Of a stretch of DNA of 64,000 nucleotides, positions 60,746 to 64,000 are shown one piece after another. Position numbers and translations under genes: made by a program. The stretch comes from Curvibacter microcysteis. Lineage in GTDB: Bacteria; Pseudomonadota; Gammaproteobacteria; Burkholderiales; Burkholderiaceae_C. The DNA lies in assembly GCF_028649435.1 (NCBI RefSeq), contig NZ_JAQSIN010000007.1, one strand, 5' to 3'. Position 1 is the first letter of the stretch. The number at the start of each line of letters is the position of its first letter. The notes under the pieces are model-generated. The model made no database searches. It saw only the letters and a program-made list of their open reading frames with translations, and was not told where the DNA came from.

Positions 60746-63724
60746 TCAGCTCATCCTCCGTAATTGATCTTGAATGCCGGCCAGCTTGGTGGAGAAGTCA
60801 GCCACGCGCTTCTTCTCCTGCTCGATCACGGCCGGCGGGGCCTTGGCCACAAAGGCCTCGTTGGACAGTTTGCCGTTGGCCTTGGTGATTTCACCTTCCA
60901 GGCGAGCGGCTTCCTTGCTCAGGCGGGCTTTTTCTGCCTCGATGTCAATCTCGACAAACAAGCACACCCGGGCTCGGCCCACCACCGCCACCGGTGCGGC
61001 TTGGGCGGCGGCGGCCCAGGCGGCCTCGTCGTCGAACAGCTTGACTTCGCTGAGCTTGGCCAGTGCTTGCAGTATTTGTGCCGACTGTTGCAGGAATGTG
61101 GCTTCGTCGGCGTTGTTGGCCAGGGCCAACAGCGGCAGTCGGGTCGCGGGCGACACGCCCAGCTCGCCGCGCAGGTTGCGGCAAGCGTCCACCAGGTCTT
61201 TCAGGCGGGCCACATAGGCGATGGCATCGGGGTCGATCTTGGCGGGTTGTGCTTCCGGGTAACGGGCCACGCTGATCGATTCGCCCGGCAAGCCGGCCAC
61301 CGGCGCCACGATTTGCCACAGCTCTTCGGTGATGAAGGGGATGATCGGGTGCGCCAGGCGCAGGATGGCTTCCAGCGTGCGGATCAGGGTGCGGCGGGTG
61401 CCGCGCTGCTGGGCTTCGTTGCCAGTCTGGATCTGCACCTTGGCGATCTCCAGGTACCAGTCGCAGAACTCGTTCCAGACGAAGTCATAGAGGCGGTTGG
61501 CCACGTTGTCGAGGCGGTAGTCCTCGAAGCCCTTGGCGATGTCGGCTTCGACCTGTTGCAGCACCGAGCTGATCCAGCGGTCTGCCTGGCTGAAGTGCAT
61601 GTAGCCGTGGGCCTTGCCGCCCACCGAGCAGTCGGCCTTGGTGTGCTCCATCAGGCCGCAGTCCTGGCCTTCGCAGTTCATCAGCACGAAGCGGGTGGCG
61701 TTCCAGAGCTTGTTGCAGAAGTTGCGGTAGCCCTCGCAGCGCTTGCTGTCGAAGTTGATGCTGCGGCCCAGCGAGGCCAGGGCCGCGAAGGTGAAGCGCA
61801 GCGCGTCGGCACCGTAGGCGGGGATGCCTTCAGGGAACTCTTTTTGCGTGTTCTTGCGCACCTGGGGGGCGGTTTCGGGCTTGCGCAGGCCGGTGGTGCG
61901 CTTGTCCAGCAGGGGCTCGAGCGAGATGCCGTCGATCAGGTCCACCGGGTCCAGCACATTGCCTTCGGACTTGCTCATCTTCTTGCCTTGGGCGTCGCGC
62001 ACCAGGCCGTGGATGTAGACGTGCTTGAACGGCACCTTGCCCGTGAAGTGGGTGGTCATCATGATCATCCGGGCGACCCAGAAGAAGATGATGTCGTAGC
62101 CCGTCACCAGCACGCTGCTGGGCAGGTACAGGTTGAAGTCGTCGGTGGCCGCGTCGGTTTGATCAGGCCAGCCCATGGTGCTGAAGGGCACCAGAGCGGA
62201 CGAGTACCAGGTGTCGAGCACGTCTTCGTCGCGGCGCAGGGTCTTGCCCGGGGCCTTGGCCTGGGCTTCGGCTTCATTGCGGGCCACGATGACCTGGCCG
62301 TCTTCGTCGTACCAGGCCGGAATTTGGTGGCCCCACCACAGCTGGCGGCTGATGCACCAGTCCTGGATGTTGTTCATCCACTGGTTGTAGGTGTTGACCC
62401 AGTTCTCGGGCACGAACTTGACCTCGCCACTGGCCACGGCGTCGATGGCCTTCTGCGCGATCGAGCGGGTATCGAGTGCCGGATCGGACCCGGCGCCGGG
62501 CCGCCCCAAGCCGGGGCCAGCCCCCTCGGGGGGCAGCGAACCACACGCAGTGGGGAGCGTGGGGGCCTTGTTCATGGCAACAAACCATTGGTCGGTCAGC
62601 ATGGGCTCGATCACCTGGCCGGTGCGGGTGCAGCGCGGCACCATCAGCTTGTGCTTCTTGACCTCGACCAGGGCGCCGGCGGCCTCCAGGTCGGCCACCA
62701 CGGCCTTGCGGGCCACGAAGCGGTCCAGGCCTTGGTACTTGGCGGGGGCGTTTTCGTTGATCTTGGCTTCCAGGGTTAGCACACAGATCATGGGCAGGCC
62801 ATGGCGTTGGCCCACGGCGTAGTCGTTTTGGTCGTGGGCGGGCGTGACCTTGACCACGCCGGTGCCGAACTCGCGGTCCACGTAGTCGTCGGCAATCACC
62901 GGGATTTCGCGGTCGGTCAGCGGCAGCTTGACCGTCTTGCCGATCAGCGCGGTGTAGCGTTCGTCCTCAGGGTGCACCATCACGGCCACGTCGCCCAACA
63001 GGGTTTCGGGGCGGGTAGTGGCCACGGTCAGGCTGCCGGAGCCGTCAGCCAGCGGGTAGGCGATGTGCCACAGGCTGCCGTCTTCTTCTTCGCTTTCCAC
63101 CTCGAGGTCGGATACGGCCGACATCAGTACCGGGTCCCAGTTGACCAGGCGCTTGCCGCGGTAGATCAGGCCTTGCTCGAACAGGCGCACAAAGGTTTCG
63201 GTCACCACGCTGGAGAGCTTGTCGTCCATGGTGAAGTACTCACGGCCCCAGTCCACGCTGTCGCCCATGCGGCGCATCTGGGTGGTGATGGTGTTGCCGG
63301 ACTTTTCTTTCCACTCCCAGACCTTGCTGACAAAGTTCTTGCGGCCCAGGTCGTGGCGGCTGAGTTGTTGCTCTTGCAGCTGGCGCTCCACCACGATCTG
63401 CGTGGCGATGCCGGCGTGGTCGGTGCCGGGCACCCAGACCGTGTTGTGGCCCTTCATGCGGTGGTAACGCGTGAGGCTGTCCATGATGGTCTGGTTGAAG
63501 GCGTGGCCCATGTGCAGCGTGCCCGTCACATTGGGGGGCGGCAGCTGGATGGCGAAGGAGGGCGCTTGCGCATCGGGCACGCCCGTGCCGCGCACGCCGG
63601 CCTTGCCGTAGCCGCGCTGCTCCCACAAGGGGCCCCAGCGCTGTTCGATGGCGGCAGGTTCAAACGACTTGGAAAGGCTGTTCAGGCCGGTCTGGGGCGC
63701 GGCGTTGTCCGGGGTGTTGCTCAT
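60746..63724 (-). CDS. valS: Valyl-tRNA synthetase with an in-frame repeat insertion
   Basis: Class I synthetase that charges tRNA-Val. It is 992 residues, somewhat longer than E. coli ValS (951). The HIGH motif is in TGTLHMGHAFNQ and KMSKS in GKKMSKSEGNVLDP; the editing domain and the C-terminal coiled coil are present. Between NKAPT and RSIAQKAIDAV lies about 30 Gly/Pro-rich residues absent from ordinary ValS. They are encoded by a palindromic GC-rich repeat (62478-62565). galU follows one base downstream. Confidence 0.95.
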   Translation of the reverse strand: MSNTPDNAAPQTGLNSLSKSFEPAAIEQRWGPLWEQRGYGKAGVRGTGVPDAQAPSFAIQLPPPNVTGTLHMGHAFNQTIMDSLTRYHRMKGHNTVWVPGTDHAGIATQIVVERQLQEQQLSRHDLGRKNFVSKVWEWKEKSGNTITTQMRRMGDSVDWGREYFTMDDKLSSVVTETFVRLFEQGLIYRGKRLVNWDPVLMSAVSDLEVESEEEDGSLWHIAYPLADGSGSLTVATTRPETLLGDVAVMVHPEDERYTALIGKTVKLPLTDREIPVIADDYVDREFGTGVVKVTPAHDQNDYAVGQRHGLPMICVLTLEAKINENAPAKYQGLDRFVARKAVVADLEAAGALVEVKKHKLMVPRCTRTGQVIEPMLTDQWFVAMNKAPTLPTACGSLPPEGAGPGLGRPGAGSDPALDTRSIAQKAIDAVASGEVKFVPENWVNTYNQWMNNIQDWCISRQLWWGHQIPAWYDEDGQVIVARNEAEAQAKAPGKTLRRDEDVLDTWYSSALVPFSTMGWPDQTDAATDDFNLYLPSSVLVTGYDIIFFWVARMIMMTTHFTGKVPFKHVYIHGLVRDAQGKKMSKSEGNVLDPVDLIDGISLEPLLDKRTTGLRKPETAPQVRKNTQKEFPEGIPAYGADALRFTFAALASLGRSINFDSKRCEGYRNFCNKLWNATRFVLMNCEGQDCGLMEHTKADCSVGGKAHGYMHFSQADRWISSVLQQVEADIAKGFEDYRLDNVANRLYDFVWNEFCDWYLEIAKVQIQTGNEAQQRGTRRTLIRTLEAILRLAHPIIPFITEELWQIVAPVAGLPGESISVARYPEAQPAKIDPDAIAYVARLKDLVDACRNLRGELGVSPATRLPLLALANNADEATFLQQSAQILQALAKLSEVKLFDDEAAWAAAAQAAPVAVVGRARVCLFVEIDIEAEKARLSKEAARLEGEITKANGKLSNEAFVAKAPPAVIEQEKKRVADFSTKLAGIQDQLRRMS
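62478..62565 (-). repeat. REP-like palindromic repeat inserted in valS
   Basis: On the minus strand it reads CTCCCCACTGCGTGTGGTTC, then GCTGCCCCCCGAGGGGGC, GGCCCCGGCTTGGGGCGGCC and CCCGGCGCCGGG, with several nested palindromes. I recall very similar elements as abundant intergenic repeats in Comamonadaceae genomes. It is translated as LPTACGSLPPEGAGPGLG and following Gly/Pro-rich residues. Confidence 0.7.
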
Positions 63725-63737
63725 GGGCTGGGAAATG

Positions 63738-63763
63738 AAAACGGCACCCTGGGGTGCCGTCTG
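63738..63763 (-). terminator. Terminator-like hairpin upstream of valS
   Basis: ACGGCACC-CTGG-GGTGCCGT, followed on the minus strand by TTTT. It lies between the partial gene at the window edge and valS, about 15 bp before the valS start. Confidence 0.55.
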
Positions 63764-63880
63764 GTGACTGTTGCAGGATGGCGTTGATTTTAGCGGGCCC
63801 GGGCCGCGCTGACGCCGCCGGCGTCATAAAGCGCACCGAGCCGGCGCCAAGGCGGGCACCTGTCAGCGCCTTCAGCCTCC

Positions 63881-64000
63881 TCAGGCCTGGCCTGGCACGA
63901 ATTCTGGGCGGTCGTTGTGCTGCGGCTTCAGGGGCGCGGCGACTTGGCCTGCGGCGCGCTCTTGGCGCCATTGTTCCTTGCGCGCGGTCCACGCCTTCAA
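63881..64000 (-). CDS. C-terminal 39 codons of an unidentified gene
   Basis: A minus-strand reading frame enters from beyond the window and stops at TGA 63881-63883. Its end reads QHNDRPEFVPGQA. Third positions are mostly G or C as in the neighbours, and a terminator-like hairpin follows. I do not recognise the protein; too little is present. Confidence 0.4.
   Translation of the reverse strand: MKAWTARKEQWRQERAAGQVAAPLKPQHNDRPEFVPGQA

Noticed and set aside
60764..62779. 671-codon open frame antisense to valS
   Set aside because: Same codon-bias artefact, opposite an essential enzyme with clear motifs.

Overview
The window looks like chromosomal DNA of a betaproteobacterium, order Burkholderiales, most likely family Comamonadaceae. 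It is GC-rich, densely packed and strongly third-position-GC biased. It carries two Bug/TctC-type periplasmic receptors, a phasin, and a folC-SPOR-cvpA-purF cluster. It also holds what looks like a copy of a GC-rich palindromic repeat that I associate with this family. The genus cannot be told from the sequence alone.

Layout. 1-4.7 kb: fbp (cut by the window edge), pepN and prfB, the last with a programmed +1 frameshift. 4.8-16.4 kb: lactate permease, a chemoreceptor, an alpha/beta hydrolase, a Tas-type aldo-keto reductase, an M20 peptidase, a YitT-type membrane protein, a Bug receptor divergent from a LysR regulator, a YbaK deacylase and plsY. 16.4-22.8 kb: a yajQ / retropepsin-like protease / degenerate HD-GYP operon, murB, argG-ppnP, a glycine-zipper protein and an ArsC-like protein. 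22.9-28.7 kb: folC, SPOR protein, cvpA, purF and gltX.

28.7-34.4 kb is the accessory part. Two identical tRNA-Ala/Glu/Asp triplets lie in tandem. The 3' end of the last tRNA-Asp is the attachment site of a genomic island of about 5 kb, bounded by a 17-bp direct repeat. The island holds the 5' stub of a tyrosine integrase, an IS3-family element that cut it off, and one AT-rich gene for a SIR2-STAND NTPase resembling anti-phage NAD-depletion proteins (Avs5/DSR-like). The displaced terminator of the tRNA operon lies just beyond the right attachment site.

34.5-50.9 kb is metabolic: an SDR dehydrogenase behind a perfect 20-bp palindrome, an iron(III) ABC transporter with a Fur-box-like site, a patatin lipoprotein, and a catabolic operon (IclR regulator, self-sufficient CYP116B-like P450, VOC protein, fumarylacetoacetase) divergent from a second Bug receptor. 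A phasin, a histone-deacetylase-family enzyme and katG follow. 51.4-64 kb: a DUF1624 acyltransferase, a TonB receptor with a small His/Cys protein, a secreted histidine phosphatase, a PAS-GAF-GGDEF cyclase, tRNA-Leu, cysM, a NUDIX hydrolase, tusA, galU and valS. A repeat appears to be inserted in frame in valS. Most genes are ordinary housekeeping; the novelty is concentrated in the tRNA-Asp island.
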